DNA of 64,000 bases, from positions 6,329,501 to 6,393,500 of the forward strand of contig NZ_CP030862.1 of the NCBI RefSeq assembly GCF_003325375.1, written 5' to 3'. Source of the DNA: Streptomyces globosus. Lineage in GTDB: Bacteria > Actinomycetota > Actinomycetes > Streptomycetales > Streptomycetaceae. The notes under the pieces are model-generated. The model had not been told where the DNA came from. It searched no databases and saw only the letters and a list, made by a program, of their open reading frames with translations. The position numbers and the translations under genes were made by a program. Below are positions 24,426 through 32,434 of the stretch, one piece after another. Position 1 is the stretch's first letter. Each line of letters begins with the position of its first letter.

Positions 24426-24553
24426 GGGGTTGATGGATCGGGGTCGGGAGATGGACGGCGGGAGTGGGGTTCGGCGGGAGCCGATGGGTCGGGGTCGGTA
24501 GTGGTACTGGGGGTGTCCCGGGCAGTTGATGGTGTCCGGGGCGTGCCGGTCCC

Positions 24554-24611
24554 TCAAGGGCGCGCCCGTTGGGCGCGTCGCTGCGCGATGGCCCTGGCGG
24601 GCCACCCTTGA
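24554..24611. repeat. TCAAGGG hairpin module, copy 3 (element B, left arm)
   Basis: TCAAGGG...CCCTTGA module nearly identical to copy 1 at 1223, with GGGCGCGTCGCTGCGCGATGG inside. Confidence 0.8.
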
Positions 24612-25547
24612 CCGACCGACCCGTCCCGGAGGCATTTTTTCTGCCGGGACGCCCCCAGGGGAACGGCCAGGGGGTACGTGGACCATTCAGGGCCATCAGA
24701 GCCGCCGCCCTCCCGCCCCGCGGGCCGCGTCCCGTCCCACCGGCATCAGCAGACCCGCCGACGGGAGCCCAGGCCGGCTGTGACGTGGCGAAACGACGCC
24801 CAGAGCATCATCCGCAGGCAGGAACGCGGCAGATCGCTACAGAGGCGCTCTCGGCTCAGCGTCCGACGGCCGTCAGGGGCGGGGGCGGCGCGGCAGACCG
24901 CTACAGGGGCGCCCTCGGCTCAGCGACTGATCGCAGGATTGCAGGGGGCGGGGGCGGAAGGGGCCTTCTGCCACAGACGCCGGTATACGAGGAGGGGGGA
25001 GCGGGCAGGGTGGCGCTTCGCCGCCCCCGACGGCCTTCAGCCGCCACAGGATGAGCAGCACGGAGCGAGCCGGTGCGCTTCGCCGCCCCGGACGGCAGCC
25101 GGACGCCGACGTGAGAGAAGCGCGCAGCGAGGTGGGGCGCTTCGCGGCCCCAAGTGGCGGCCGGACGCCGTGCAGACGGAGGCGTGTAGCGATCCGGCGC
25201 GCCGCCCCGGCCCCTGACGGCCGCCGGACGCTGAGCCGAGGGCGCGCACGCAGTGATCTGTCGCGTCCGCCCCGGCCGCTGACGGCCGCCGGACGCTGAG
25301 CCGACGGCGCCCACGTAGCGATCCGGCGCGCTCCTGTCTGCGGATGATGCTCTGGACGTCGTTTCACGACGTCACGGCCTTCCCGGGCTCCCGTCGACGG
25401 GACGGCTGATGCCGGTGGGTGGGATGCGGCCGCCGGGGCGGGAGGGGAGGATCTCTGATGGCCCCTTGCGGCTCGTGGTCCTCCAGGCCGTCCCTCCCCC
25501 TGGGGGCTTCCCGGCAGCTCTTTGTCTTTCCGGTGCGGGTCGGTTTG

Positions 25548-25603
25548 TCAAGGGTGGCCGCAAGGCCATCGCGCAGCGACGCGACCAACGGGAGCGCCCT
25601 TGA
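25548..25603. repeat. TCAAGGG hairpin module, copy 4 (element B, right arm)
   Basis: Inverted copy of the module, bounded by TCAAGGG and CCCTTGA, with CCATCGCGCAGCGACGCG inside. Confidence 0.8.
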
Positions 25604-25806
25604 CAAGCCGGTCCGCGCCGGAACGACAATGGGCAGCCGGGAAGCCCCCAGAACGCCACCGTCCCCGAGTCGCCGGCTCCCGTCTTCCGCCGGTTCGCCG
25701 TCGCCTCTCCGACGCCGAGCCCCTCCCTCCCGGACTTCCCCCCTCCTCCGACGCTTCCGTCGCCCTCGGCCCCTCTTCCCCTCCTGCGCCCCCGTCGTAC
25801 GCTGGG

Positions 25807-26250
25807 ATGATGAGAACTCCCAGGCACGCAGCGCGCATTGTCGTTTTGGATCCCGAGGGGGCCGTGTTCCTGTTTCGGGAGAACAACGTCGAGGTCGGGA
25901 TCCACTGGCTGCCGCCCGGTGGGGGCATCGATCCGGGGGAGACTCCCGAGCAGTGTGTGCGGCGGGAGTTGCGGGAGGAGACCGGGTGGACCGATCTCCG
26001 GCCTCAGCGGCTGCTGTGCACCTGGGAGCACGACTTCACCCACCAGGGCGTCCGCGTCCGCCAGTACGAGCACATCTACGTCACCTCCGGGCCGCGGCGG
26101 GAGCCCGTGCCGGAGGATCCGCGGGCCCACTGGCGGTGGTTGTCGCCCGATGTGCTGGCCGGGCTCGGGGAGCCGTCGTGGCCGCCGCGGCTGGCGGAGC
26201 TGCTGGCCCGCGGGGCGGTCGAGCCGGTGCACCTGGGGCTGGTGGGCTGA
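25807..26250 (+). CDS. Nudix hydrolase
   Basis: 147 residues. The Nudix box spans residues 39-61: G-GIDPG-E-TPEQCVR-REL-R-EE-T-GW, matching G-x5-E-x7-REU-x-EE-x-GU, so the Mg-binding catalytic glutamates are intact. The family cleaves nucleoside diphosphates linked to another moiety. This short, single-domain form gives no substrate hint. Two in-frame ATGs (25807, 25810) exist. No Shine-Dalgarno is seen, and TACGCT lies 3 bp before the first ATG, so a leaderless message is possible. It follows element B by about 120 bp. Confidence 0.88.
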   Translation: MMRTPRHAARIVVLDPEGAVFLFRENNVEVGIHWLPPGGGIDPGETPEQCVRRELREETGWTDLRPQRLLCTWEHDFTHQGVRVRQYEHIYVTSGPRREPVPEDPRAHWRWLSPDVLAGLGEPSWPPRLAELLARGAVEPVHLGLVG

Positions 26251-26311
26251 GCCCTCGCCCTGCTGGGCCGGGCGGGCGCGGGCGCGCCGCGGCCGGCGCG
26301 CCCCGGCTCCG

Positions 26312-27139
26312 TCAGCTGCCCGTCGCCGTTGCCCTGGCGTACAGGGTCGCCGCGTAGTCACCGAGGACGGTGCTCGTGGAGACGTCGTCCGTGTCGCCGC
26401 CCGTGAGGATGCCGATGATGCGGCCGTCGCGGGCGATCCAGGCGCTGCCGCTCGTGCCGCTCGGGAATCCCGCGCAGTCGAAGCGCTGGCGGGTCGGGGT
26501 TTCGCGTACGGCGGTGGCGGTGCAGGTGTGGGGGGCCTTGCGGTCGGCCGGGTAGCCGGTGACGGTGACCTGTTCGCCGGCGCGGCCCGTGGTGTCGAGG
26601 GGCGCGCCGCCGGTGACGTCCTCGATGTTGCGGCCGGAGGCGTCGGGGGCGAGGCGTACGAAGGCGAGGTCGTAGTCGTCGTCGGCGCCCCCGTCCCAGC
26701 GGGGGTCTTCGAAGACCTCCTCGATCTTCCAGGTGCCGTACGGGGTGGTGCCGCCCGCGTACGCGGGTGCGAAGACGGCGCCCTGGCCGGTGGGCTTGCC
26801 GGCGAGGAGGCAGTGGCCGGCGGTGACGATGAGGTTCCTGCCGGGGCTCTGCACGACGGTGGCGGTGCAGAAGTGGCGGCCCTGCACAGCGCCCTCGAAC
26901 AGGGCTCCGGTGAAGGCGGCCGGGGTGCCGGGGGCGGGGGTGCCGGGGGCCGCGAGCTGCGGTTGCTTCGCGGATTGCGGGAGCGAAGTCAGGCTGGGGG
27001 TGGGCTCGGCGGCGGGGGCGGCTGCGGTGCGCGGTGCGGGGCTGCCGCCCGGGTCGGGGACGACCTTCGTCATGGCCGCTGACGCGCCGATTGCCGCTAT
27101 GGCGCACAACACGCCGGTCACCAGGTTCCGCTTGTCCAC
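26312..27139 (-). CDS. Secreted trypsin-like serine protease (S1 family)
   Basis: About 275 residues. A short basic start and hydrophobic segment LVTGVLCAIAAIGASAAM form a signal peptide or anchor. A Pro/Ala-rich linker (residues 28-75) precedes the protease domain. The catalytic triad is visible: H109 in TAGHC, D157 in DDYDLAFVRL and S230 in SGTSGSAW. The usual GDSGG is changed to G-T-S-G-S, a change common in bacterial glutamyl-endopeptidase-like members. Cysteines (HFCTA/AGHC; HTC/FDC) can form the usual disulfides. GTG 27139 is preferred for the signal-peptide position; a longer start at 27217 is possible. It is exported and likely degrades extracellular protein. It is not part of the operator-bearing set. 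Confidence 0.82.
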   Translation of the reverse strand: MDKRNLVTGVLCAIAAIGASAAMTKVVPDPGGSPAPRTAAAPAAEPTPSLTSLPQSAKQPQLAAPGTPAPGTPAAFTGALFEGAVQGRHFCTATVVQSPGRNLIVTAGHCLLAGKPTGQGAVFAPAYAGGTTPYGTWKIEEVFEDPRWDGGADDDYDLAFVRLAPDASGRNIEDVTGGAPLDTTGRAGEQVTVTGYPADRKAPHTCTATAVRETPTRQRFDCAGFPSGTSGSAWIARDGRIIGILTGGDTDDVSTSTVLGDYAATLYARATATGS

Positions 27140-27244
27140 CGCTGCCCACCCCTTCAGCTTTGCTCTGGCGAAGCATGCCTGGGGGTGGGGGCCTGTCGCA
27201 AGGGGCTGCCCGGCCATGCCGGGGCCGGGGCGGGCGGTGCGGGT

Positions 27245-28465
27245 TCAGGCGCCCGGCCAGAGGCCTTCGGGGGTGAGGCCGAGGAGGTCGATGGCGTTGC
27301 CGCGGACGATGCGTTCGACGGTGTCGGGGGCGAGGTGGCCCATCTGGGCCTCGCCGACTTCGCGGGACTTGGGCCAGGTGGAGTCGGAGTGCGGGTAGTC
27401 GGTCTCGTACAGGACGTTGCCGACGCCGATGGCGTCGAGGTTGCGCAGTCCGAAGGCGTCGTCGAAGAAGCAGCCGTGGACGTGCTCGGCGAAGAGTTCG
27501 GACGGCGGGCGCAGCACCTTGTCGGCGACGCCGCCCCAGCCGCGGTTCTCCTGCCAGACGGTGTCGGCGCGTTCCAGGATGTACGGGATCCAGCCGATCT
27601 GGCCTTCGGCGTACATGATCCGCAGGTTCGGGAAGCGTTCGAACTTGCCGCTCATCAGCCAGTCGACCATGGAGAAGCAGCAGTTGGCGTAGGTGATGGT
27701 GGAGCCGACGGCGGGCGGGGCGTCGGCGGAGGTGGAGGGCATGCGGGAGGAGGAGCCGATGTGCATGGCGATGACGGTGCCGGTCTCGTTGCACGCGTCG
27801 AGGAAGGGGTCCCAGGCGTCGGTGTGGATGGAGGGCAGGCCGAGGTGCGGGGGTATCTCGGAGAAGGCGACGGCGCGGACGCCGCGGGCGGCGTTGCGGC
27901 GGACCTCGGCGGCGGCGAGGGCGGCGTCCCACAGGGGGACGAGGGTGAGGGGGATGAGCCGGCCGCGGGCGTCGGGGCCGCACCACTCCTCCACCATCCA
28001 GTCGTTGTAGGCGCGGACGCAGAGGAGGCCGAGGTCGCGGTCGCGGGCCTCGGTGAAGGTCTGGCCGCAGAAGCGCGGGAAGGTGGGGAAGCACAGTGCG
28101 GACTGGACGTGGTTGGCGTCCATGTCGGCGAGGCGTTCGGGGACGGAGTGGGAGCCGGGGCGCATCTGCCCGTAGGTGATGACCTCCAGGCGGATCTCGT
28201 CGCGGTCGAAGCCGACGGCGGTGTCGAGGCGGGTGAGGGGGCGGTGGAGGTCCTCGTAGACCCACCAGTCGCCGAGGGGTCCGTCGTCGCCGGGTGCGCC
28301 CATGACCGGGGCGAACCTCCCGCCGAGGAAGGTCATTTCCTTCAGGGGGGCGCGGACGATGCGGGGGCCGGTGTCGCGGTACCGGGACGGGAGCCGGTCC
28401 TGCCAGACGCGAGGGGGTTCGACCGTGTGGTCGTCCACCGAAATGATCCTCGGGAAGGTCTCCAT
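27245..28465 (-). CDS. Metal-dependent amidohydrolase (amidohydrolase_2 / ACMSD-like)
   Basis: 406 residues of the amidohydrolase_2 family, a TIM-barrel group that includes decarboxylases and ring-opening hydrolases. Seen are the N-terminal IISVDDHTVEPPRVWQDRLP metal-site block, AMHIGSSSRMPSTS with a conserved histidine, and VLYETDYPHSDSTWP carrying the catalytic aspartate and histidine. Proteins of this subgroup are frequent in actinobacterial CoA-catabolic and steroid-type clusters, and the specific reaction is unknown. ATG 28465 is chosen because perfect operator 28487-28501 lies 22 bp upstream; the longer GTG start would place the operator inside the gene. It is divergent from afsR. Confidence 0.83.
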   Translation of the reverse strand: METFPRIISVDDHTVEPPRVWQDRLPSRYRDTGPRIVRAPLKEMTFLGGRFAPVMGAPGDDGPLGDWWVYEDLHRPLTRLDTAVGFDRDEIRLEVITYGQMRPGSHSVPERLADMDANHVQSALCFPTFPRFCGQTFTEARDRDLGLLCVRAYNDWMVEEWCGPDARGRLIPLTLVPLWDAALAAAEVRRNAARGVRAVAFSEIPPHLGLPSIHTDAWDPFLDACNETGTVIAMHIGSSSRMPSTSADAPPAVGSTITYANCCFSMVDWLMSGKFERFPNLRIMYAEGQIGWIPYILERADTVWQENRGWGGVADKVLRPPSELFAEHVHGCFFDDAFGLRNLDAIGVGNVLYETDYPHSDSTWPKSREVGEAQMGHLAPDTVERIVRGNAIDLLGLTPEGLWPGA

Positions 28466-28486
28466 GGGGCCCACGGTAGCGCTGAT

Positions 28487-28501
28487 CTGACGCACCGTCA
28501 G
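28487..28501. promoter_or_regulatory. Operator 4: CTGACGCACCGTCAG (perfect)
   Basis: Perfect palindrome 22 bp before the amidohydrolase start and 98 bp before the divergent afsR start, so it could influence both. Confidence 0.75.
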
Positions 28502-28598
28502 CTACTTGGGGGGTGATCGGCCCGACACGGGCTGACGGGTACGTCCGAGACAGGGCAGACTGACCCTTACACCGACGGAAGGCAGGGGAGGACGACCG

Positions 28599-31500
28599 AT
28601 GGACGGCATACCGGCCATCCCGCAGCAGCGGAACCACCCCGAGGCAGCCCGGCGCACCCCCGGGGCCGCCCGGACCGCCCCCGGGCCGAAAGCCGCCGCG
28701 CCCGCCCCAAAGGCGTGCCCCGCCGCGCCCGAACCCGCGCCGCCCGCACCCGCGGCGCCGGACGCCGCGTCGCCCGCCGCACCGCCCGCGGGCGCGGGGG
28801 CCGGCGCCGGGTCGCGCTTCGCCGTCCTCGGTCCGATCCGCGCCTGGCGCGACGGCACGGCCCTCCCCTCCGGCACCCCGCAGCAGCGCGCCCTCCTCGC
28901 GGTCCTCCTGCTCCGCGACGGCCGCACCGCCACCGCCCGCGAGCTGATCGACGCGATCTGGGGCGACGACCCGCCCCAGCAGGCCCTCGCCACCATCCGC
29001 ACCTACGCCTCCCGCCTGCGCAAGATCCTCGAACCGGGCACCCTCGTCACCGAGTCCGGCGGCTACGCCGTCCACACCCCGCCCGGCACCCTCGACCTCG
29101 CCCTCGCGCGCGGCCTCGCCGCCGACGCCGAGCGGGCCCGCACCGCCGGCGACCGCGACCACGCCCGCACCCTGCTCTCCCGCGCCCTCGACCTGTGGGA
29201 CGGCGAACCCCTCGCCGGCGTCCCCGGCCCGCACGCCGAGACCGAGCGCACCCGCCTCGCGGAATGGCAGCTCCAACTGCTGGAGGCCCGCCTCGACCTC
29301 GACCTGGAGGTCGGCCACCACGCCGAGGCCGTCTCCGAGCTCACCGCCCTCACCGCCGCCCACCCCCTGCGGGAGCGCCTGCGCGAGCTGCTGATGCTCG
29401 CCCTCTACCGCAGCGGCCGCCAGGCCGAGGCCCTCGCCGTCTACGCCGACACCCGCCGGCTCCTCGCCGACGAACTCGGCGTCGACCCCCGCCCCGAGCT
29501 GTCCGCACTCCAGCAGCGCATCCTGCGCGCCGACGCCGAACTCGCCCGCGCCGAGGCGCCGCCGGCCGCCGCGGCCCCCGTCCACGTACGGCCCGCGCAG
29601 CTGCCCGCCACCGTCCCCGACTTCACCGGGCGCACCACCTTCGTCTCTGAGCTCCGCGAGATCCTCTCCGCCGCCGACGGGCAGGTCATGGCCGTCTCCG
29701 CGCTCGCCGGGATCGGCGGCGTCGGCAAGACCACCCTCGCCGTGCACGTCGCGCACGCCGCACGCCCGCACTTCCCCGACGGGCAGCTGTACGTCGACCT
29801 CCAGGGCACCGAGCCCCGCCCGGCCGAGCCCGTCGCCGTCCTCGGCTCGTTCCTGCGGGCGCTGGGCACCCCCGACACCGCCATCCCGGACACCGCGGAC
29901 GAGCGGGCCGCGCTCTACCGCTCCGCCCTCGACGGCCGCCGCGTGCTCGTCCTCCTCGACAACGCCCGCGACGCGGCCCAGGTCCGCCCGCTGCTGCCGG
30001 GCACCGCGGGCTGCGCCGCCCTCGTCACCAGCCGGGTCCGCATGGCGGGCCTCGCCGGCGCCCACCTCGTCGACCTGGACGTGATGAGCCCCGAGGAGGC
30101 CCTCCAGCTGTTCACCCGGATCGTCGGCGCGGAGCGGGTCGGCGCCGAACGGCAGGCCGCCCTCGACGTCGTCGGCGCCTGCGGCTTCCTGCCGCTCGCG
30201 ATCCGGATCGCCGCCTCCCGCCTCGCCGCGCGCCGCACCTGGACGGTGTCCGTGCTCGCCGCGAAGCTCGCCGACGAGCGCCGCCGCCTCGACGAGCTCC
30301 AGGCCGGCGACCTCGCCGTCAAGGCCACCTTCGAGCTCGGCTACGGGCAGCTGGAGCCCGCCCAGCAGCGCGCCTTCCGCCTCCTCGGCCTCGCCGACGG
30401 CCCCGACATCTCCCTCGCCGCGGCCGCCGCCGCCCTCGACCTGCCCGAACACGACACCGAGGACCTGCTGGAGGCTTTAGTCGACTGCTCCCTGCTGGAG
30501 TCGGCGGCGCCCGGCCGCTACCGCTTCCACGACCTCGTACGCCTCTACGCGCGTGCCTGCGCCGAGCGCGACGAGCCGGACCCCGCCGAGCGGGACGCCG
30601 CCCTGGACCGGCTGCTGGACTTCTACCTGGCGACCGCCTCCGCCGTGTACGCCGTCGAACGGCCCGGCGACCGGCTTCCCGCCCACCTCGCCGCCACCGC
30701 CCACCCCGGCCTCGCCTTCACCGAGCCGCGCGCAGCCCTGGACTGGCTGTACGCCGAAGCCGACCCGCTGCTGGCCTGCGTACGCCAATCCGCCCTGCGC
30801 ACCACCGGCCGCGCCGACGTCCTGCGCCGGGCCGTCGACCTGCTGTGGGCGGCCAAGGACCTCACCGAGTCCGGCGCCAACTCCAAGCAGTACGAGTCCG
30901 CCGCGGTCGCCCTGCGCGACGCGGCGCGCGCCGCGAAGGACCCGCACGCCGAGGGCCGCGCCCGCACCGCGCTGACCAACGTCCACCTGGTCGCCGGCCG
31001 GTTCGCGGAGGCCGACGACGAGGCCCGGCAGGCGATGGTCCTGGCCCGCGAGGCCGGCGACCCCCTGCCCAGCTGCTGGGCGCCGAACGACCGCGGCATC
31101 ATCGCCCTCTACCAGGGCCGCCACGCCGACGGCGAGCGGTACCTGCTGGAGGCCATCGACAACTTCCGGGCCGACGCCAACCACATCGGCGAGGCCAGCG
31201 CCCTGTGCAACCTCTCCCGCATCCACGTCGAGCTGGGCCGCCTCGCCAGCGCCATCGACCTCGCCGAGCAGGGCATCGCCATATACGACCGGATGGGCCT
31301 GACCCTGCGCCTGGCCAACGGCCGGTACGCCCTCGGCATCGCCCTCACCCAGGCCGGCCGGCTCTCCGAGGCGCTGACGCAGCTCACCGAGGCGCTCGCC
31401 CTGTTCCACGACAACCGCCAGCCGCTGTGGGAGGGCGTCACGCACTTCCGGCTCGCGGAGGCGCACCTGGCGGCGCGCCGGCCGACGCTGGCCGCCGCCC

Positions 31501-31709
31501 ACGCCGAGCAGGCCATCGCGCTGCGCGGGATCGGCGGCGAATGGCGCCGGGCGACGGTCCTGACGGTGCTGGGCAGGGCCCTGCACGGGCTGGGGCAGCG
31601 GGACCGGGCCCGGGCCTGCTGGCGGGACGCCGAGGCCGTGTTCGCGGGGCTCGGGTCGCCGGAACTCGCCGAGGTGCGGGCCCTTCTGTCGTCGGAGATC
31701 GCTGCCTGA
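28599..31709 (+). CDS. afsR: AfsR-type SARP regulator (OmpR-like DNA-binding, BTAD, NB-ARC, TPR)
   Basis: 1036 residues. After a Pro/Ala linker (1-65), the SARP winged helix runs from RFAVLGPIRAWRDG to GGYAVHTPPGTLD, followed by the BTAD helices (DLALARGLAADAERART to VYADTRRLLADELGVDPRPELSALQQRIL). The NB-ARC ATPase has Walker A GIGGVGKTTLAVHVAHA (near residue 373), Walker B RRVLVLLDNARDA and the GLPL-like GFLPLAIRIAA. C-terminal TPR repeats end the protein. S. coelicolor AfsR (993 aa) has this architecture; it is phosphorylated by AfsK and activates afsS. ATG 28599 has GGGGAGG before it. The gene is directly followed by the afsS-like gene with an AfsR-box-like site, which supports the assignment. 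Confidence 0.88.
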   Translation: MDGIPAIPQQRNHPEAARRTPGAARTAPGPKAAAPAPKACPAAPEPAPPAPAAPDAASPAAPPAGAGAGAGSRFAVLGPIRAWRDGTALPSGTPQQRALLAVLLLRDGRTATARELIDAIWGDDPPQQALATIRTYASRLRKILEPGTLVTESGGYAVHTPPGTLDLALARGLAADAERARTAGDRDHARTLLSRALDLWDGEPLAGVPGPHAETERTRLAEWQLQLLEARLDLDLEVGHHAEAVSELTALTAAHPLRERLRELLMLALYRSGRQAEALAVYADTRRLLADELGVDPRPELSALQQRILRADAELARAEAPPAAAAPVHVRPAQLPATVPDFTGRTTFVSELREILSAADGQVMAVSALAGIGGVGKTTLAVHVAHAARPHFPDGQLYVDLQGTEPRPAEPVAVLGSFLRALGTPDTAIPDTADERAALYRSALDGRRVLVLLDNARDAAQVRPLLPGTAGCAALVTSRVRMAGLAGAHLVDLDVMSPEEALQLFTRIVGAERVGAERQAALDVVGACGFLPLAIRIAASRLAARRTWTVSVLAAKLADERRRLDELQAGDLAVKATFELGYGQLEPAQQRAFRLLGLADGPDISLAAAAAALDLPEHDTEDLLEALVDCSLLESAAPGRYRFHDLVRLYARACAERDEPDPAERDAALDRLLDFYLATASAVYAVERPGDRLPAHLAATAHPGLAFTEPRAALDWLYAEADPLLACVRQSALRTTGRADVLRRAVDLLWAAKDLTESGANSKQYESAAVALRDAARAAKDPHAEGRARTALTNVHLVAGRFAEADDEARQAMVLAREAGDPLPSCWAPNDRGIIALYQGRHADGERYLLEAIDNFRADANHIGEASALCNLSRIHVELGRLASAIDLAEQGIAIYDRMGLTLRLANGRYALGIALTQAGRLSEALTQLTEALALFHDNRQPLWEGVTHFRLAEAHLAARRPTLAAAHAEQAIALRGIGGEWRRATVLTVLGRALHGLGQRDRARACWRDAEAVFAGLGSPELAEVRALLSSEIAA

Positions 31710-31751
31710 CCGCCCGGCTCGGGCCGCGGCCCGGGGCGCCGTACGGAGGCA

Positions 31752-31773
31752 TTCATCGTTCGTTTATCGCCGT
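31752..31773 (+). promoter_or_regulatory. Putative AfsR box: 11-bp direct repeats before afsS
   Basis: TTCATCGTTCG (31752-31762) and TTTATCGCCGT (31763-31773) are abutting 11-mers sharing TT-x-ATCG. SARP proteins bind such repeats at 11-bp spacing overlapping the -35 region; afsS of S. coelicolor has a closely similar site. The afsS start is 120 bp downstream. Confidence 0.6.
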
Positions 31774-31892
31774 CCGACACGATGGATGCATCGACTCACC
31801 GCGTCGGGGGGCGCGGGAGTCCTGTTGGACCGCCCGTTCGGCGGTCCGCGGGGGAATCGCCGAACGGGCCCAGCAATCCATCAGGAGATCCG

Positions 31893-32120
31893 ATGACGAC
31901 GAACGAGAACGTCCTGCCGAACGAGAGCGACATCATCCCGCTCGACAACCACGCGTCGGGCATCGGGATCAAGCCCGTCGAGGGGACCGCCGCGACGGAC
32001 ACCGACATCACGCCGATGGACAACCACGCTTCCGGCATCGCCATCAAGCCGGTCGACAAGCCGGCTGCGGACGAGGACATCGTGACGCTGGACAACCACG
32101 CGTCCAGCCCTCGCCCGTAG
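31893..32120 (+). CDS. afsS: AfsS-like small regulatory protein with DNHAS repeats
   Basis: 75 residues, acidic and Asn/His-rich. It carries three near repeats: IIPLDNHASGIGIKPVEG, ITPMDNHASGIAIKPVDK and IVTLDNHASS. AfsS/AfsR2 of other Streptomyces is a ~63-residue protein with a repeated T-x-x-D-[NS]-H-A motif, encoded directly downstream of afsR and transcribed by phospho-AfsR. Its overproduction raises antibiotic output by an unclear mechanism. ATG 31893 has AGGAGA five bases upstream; an earlier ATG at 31782 belongs to another frame. Repeated DNHAS cores could also suggest a peptide precursor, but no modifying enzyme is adjacent. The identity rests on repeat pattern plus position, not alignment. 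Confidence 0.7.
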   Translation: MTTNENVLPNESDIIPLDNHASGIGIKPVEGTAATDTDITPMDNHASGIAIKPVDKPAADEDIVTLDNHASSPRP

Positions 32121-32166
32121 GCCGCACGGCGTCCCACGGGGGATACGGGGGGCGCACACGGGCCGC

Positions 32167-32194
32167 GGGAGCCGACGGGGGACGTCGGGCTCCC
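32167..32194. terminator. Hairpin 47 bp after afsS
   Basis: GGGAGCCGAC (32167-32176) pairs with GTCGGGCTCCC (32184-32194) with one bulged G and a 7-nt loop. Confidence 0.6.
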
Positions 32195-32257
32195 CCGGCC
32201 CAGGGGGGACGGGGGAGCAAGGCCTCGCGGGGACCACGGGGGACACGGGGTCCCCGC

Positions 32258-32297
32258 GGGGAGCACGACACGGGGGAGCACGACACGGGGGGAGCAC
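32258..32297. repeat. Tandem 15-bp repeat GGGGAGCACGACACG
   Basis: Two full units (32258-32272, 32273-32287) and a partial third (GGGGGGAGCAC). Confidence 0.8.
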
Positions 32298-32434
32298 CGC
32301 CGCACCACGTACGACCGCACCACCGCACGGCCGGCCCGTCCGGTCGGTGACGGCGGCCGCGGTGGCCCGGAGGGGGAGCCACCGCGGCCGCCGCACGTGC
32401 GCGTACCACCGCCGGGCCTGTTTAGGGTGGGGGC

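Larger units (their letters stand above)
24474..25683. repeat. Element B: second ~1.2 kb non-coding nested inverted repeat
   Basis: A second copy of element A lies between the L,D-transpeptidase and Nudix genes. The left end GCGGGAGCCGATGGGTCGGGG matches element A almost base for base for about 200 bp, including GCATTTTTTCTGCCGGGACG. The right end is the inverse (GGCTCCCG near 25674). The core has five GTAGCGATC-type motifs: reversed at 24832-24840 and 24896-24904, forward at 25186-25194, 25250-25258 and 25315-25323, one more than A. The extra length comes from one additional core module (about 25200-25300). Short open frames are not gene-like. Nothing indicates a transposase, integrase or tRNA target. 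Confidence 0.85.
32121..32434. other. Gap downstream of afsS with terminator and tandem repeat
   Basis: 314 bp without a gene. It contains the hairpin 32167-32194 (GGGAGCC...GGCTCCC plus a GAC/GTC extension with a bulge) that can end afsS transcription, and a 15-bp tandem repeat at 32258-32297. TTTAGGGT near 32421 is a -10-like word for the next gene. Confidence 0.6.

Noticed and set aside
26358..30452. Very long open frame (1364 codons) on the minus strand across the protease, amidohydrolase and afsR region, and a similar one at 36563-39655.
   Set aside because: They lie antisense to well-supported genes with clear domain motifs, and their translations are Arg/Gly/Pro-rich low complexity, as expected for GC-rich shadow frames.
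31893..32120. The DNHAS-repeat peptide as a RiPP precursor.
   Set aside because: No ATP-grasp, lanthipeptide, radical-SAM or other modifying enzyme is adjacent, and position after afsR plus the repeat type fit AfsS better.
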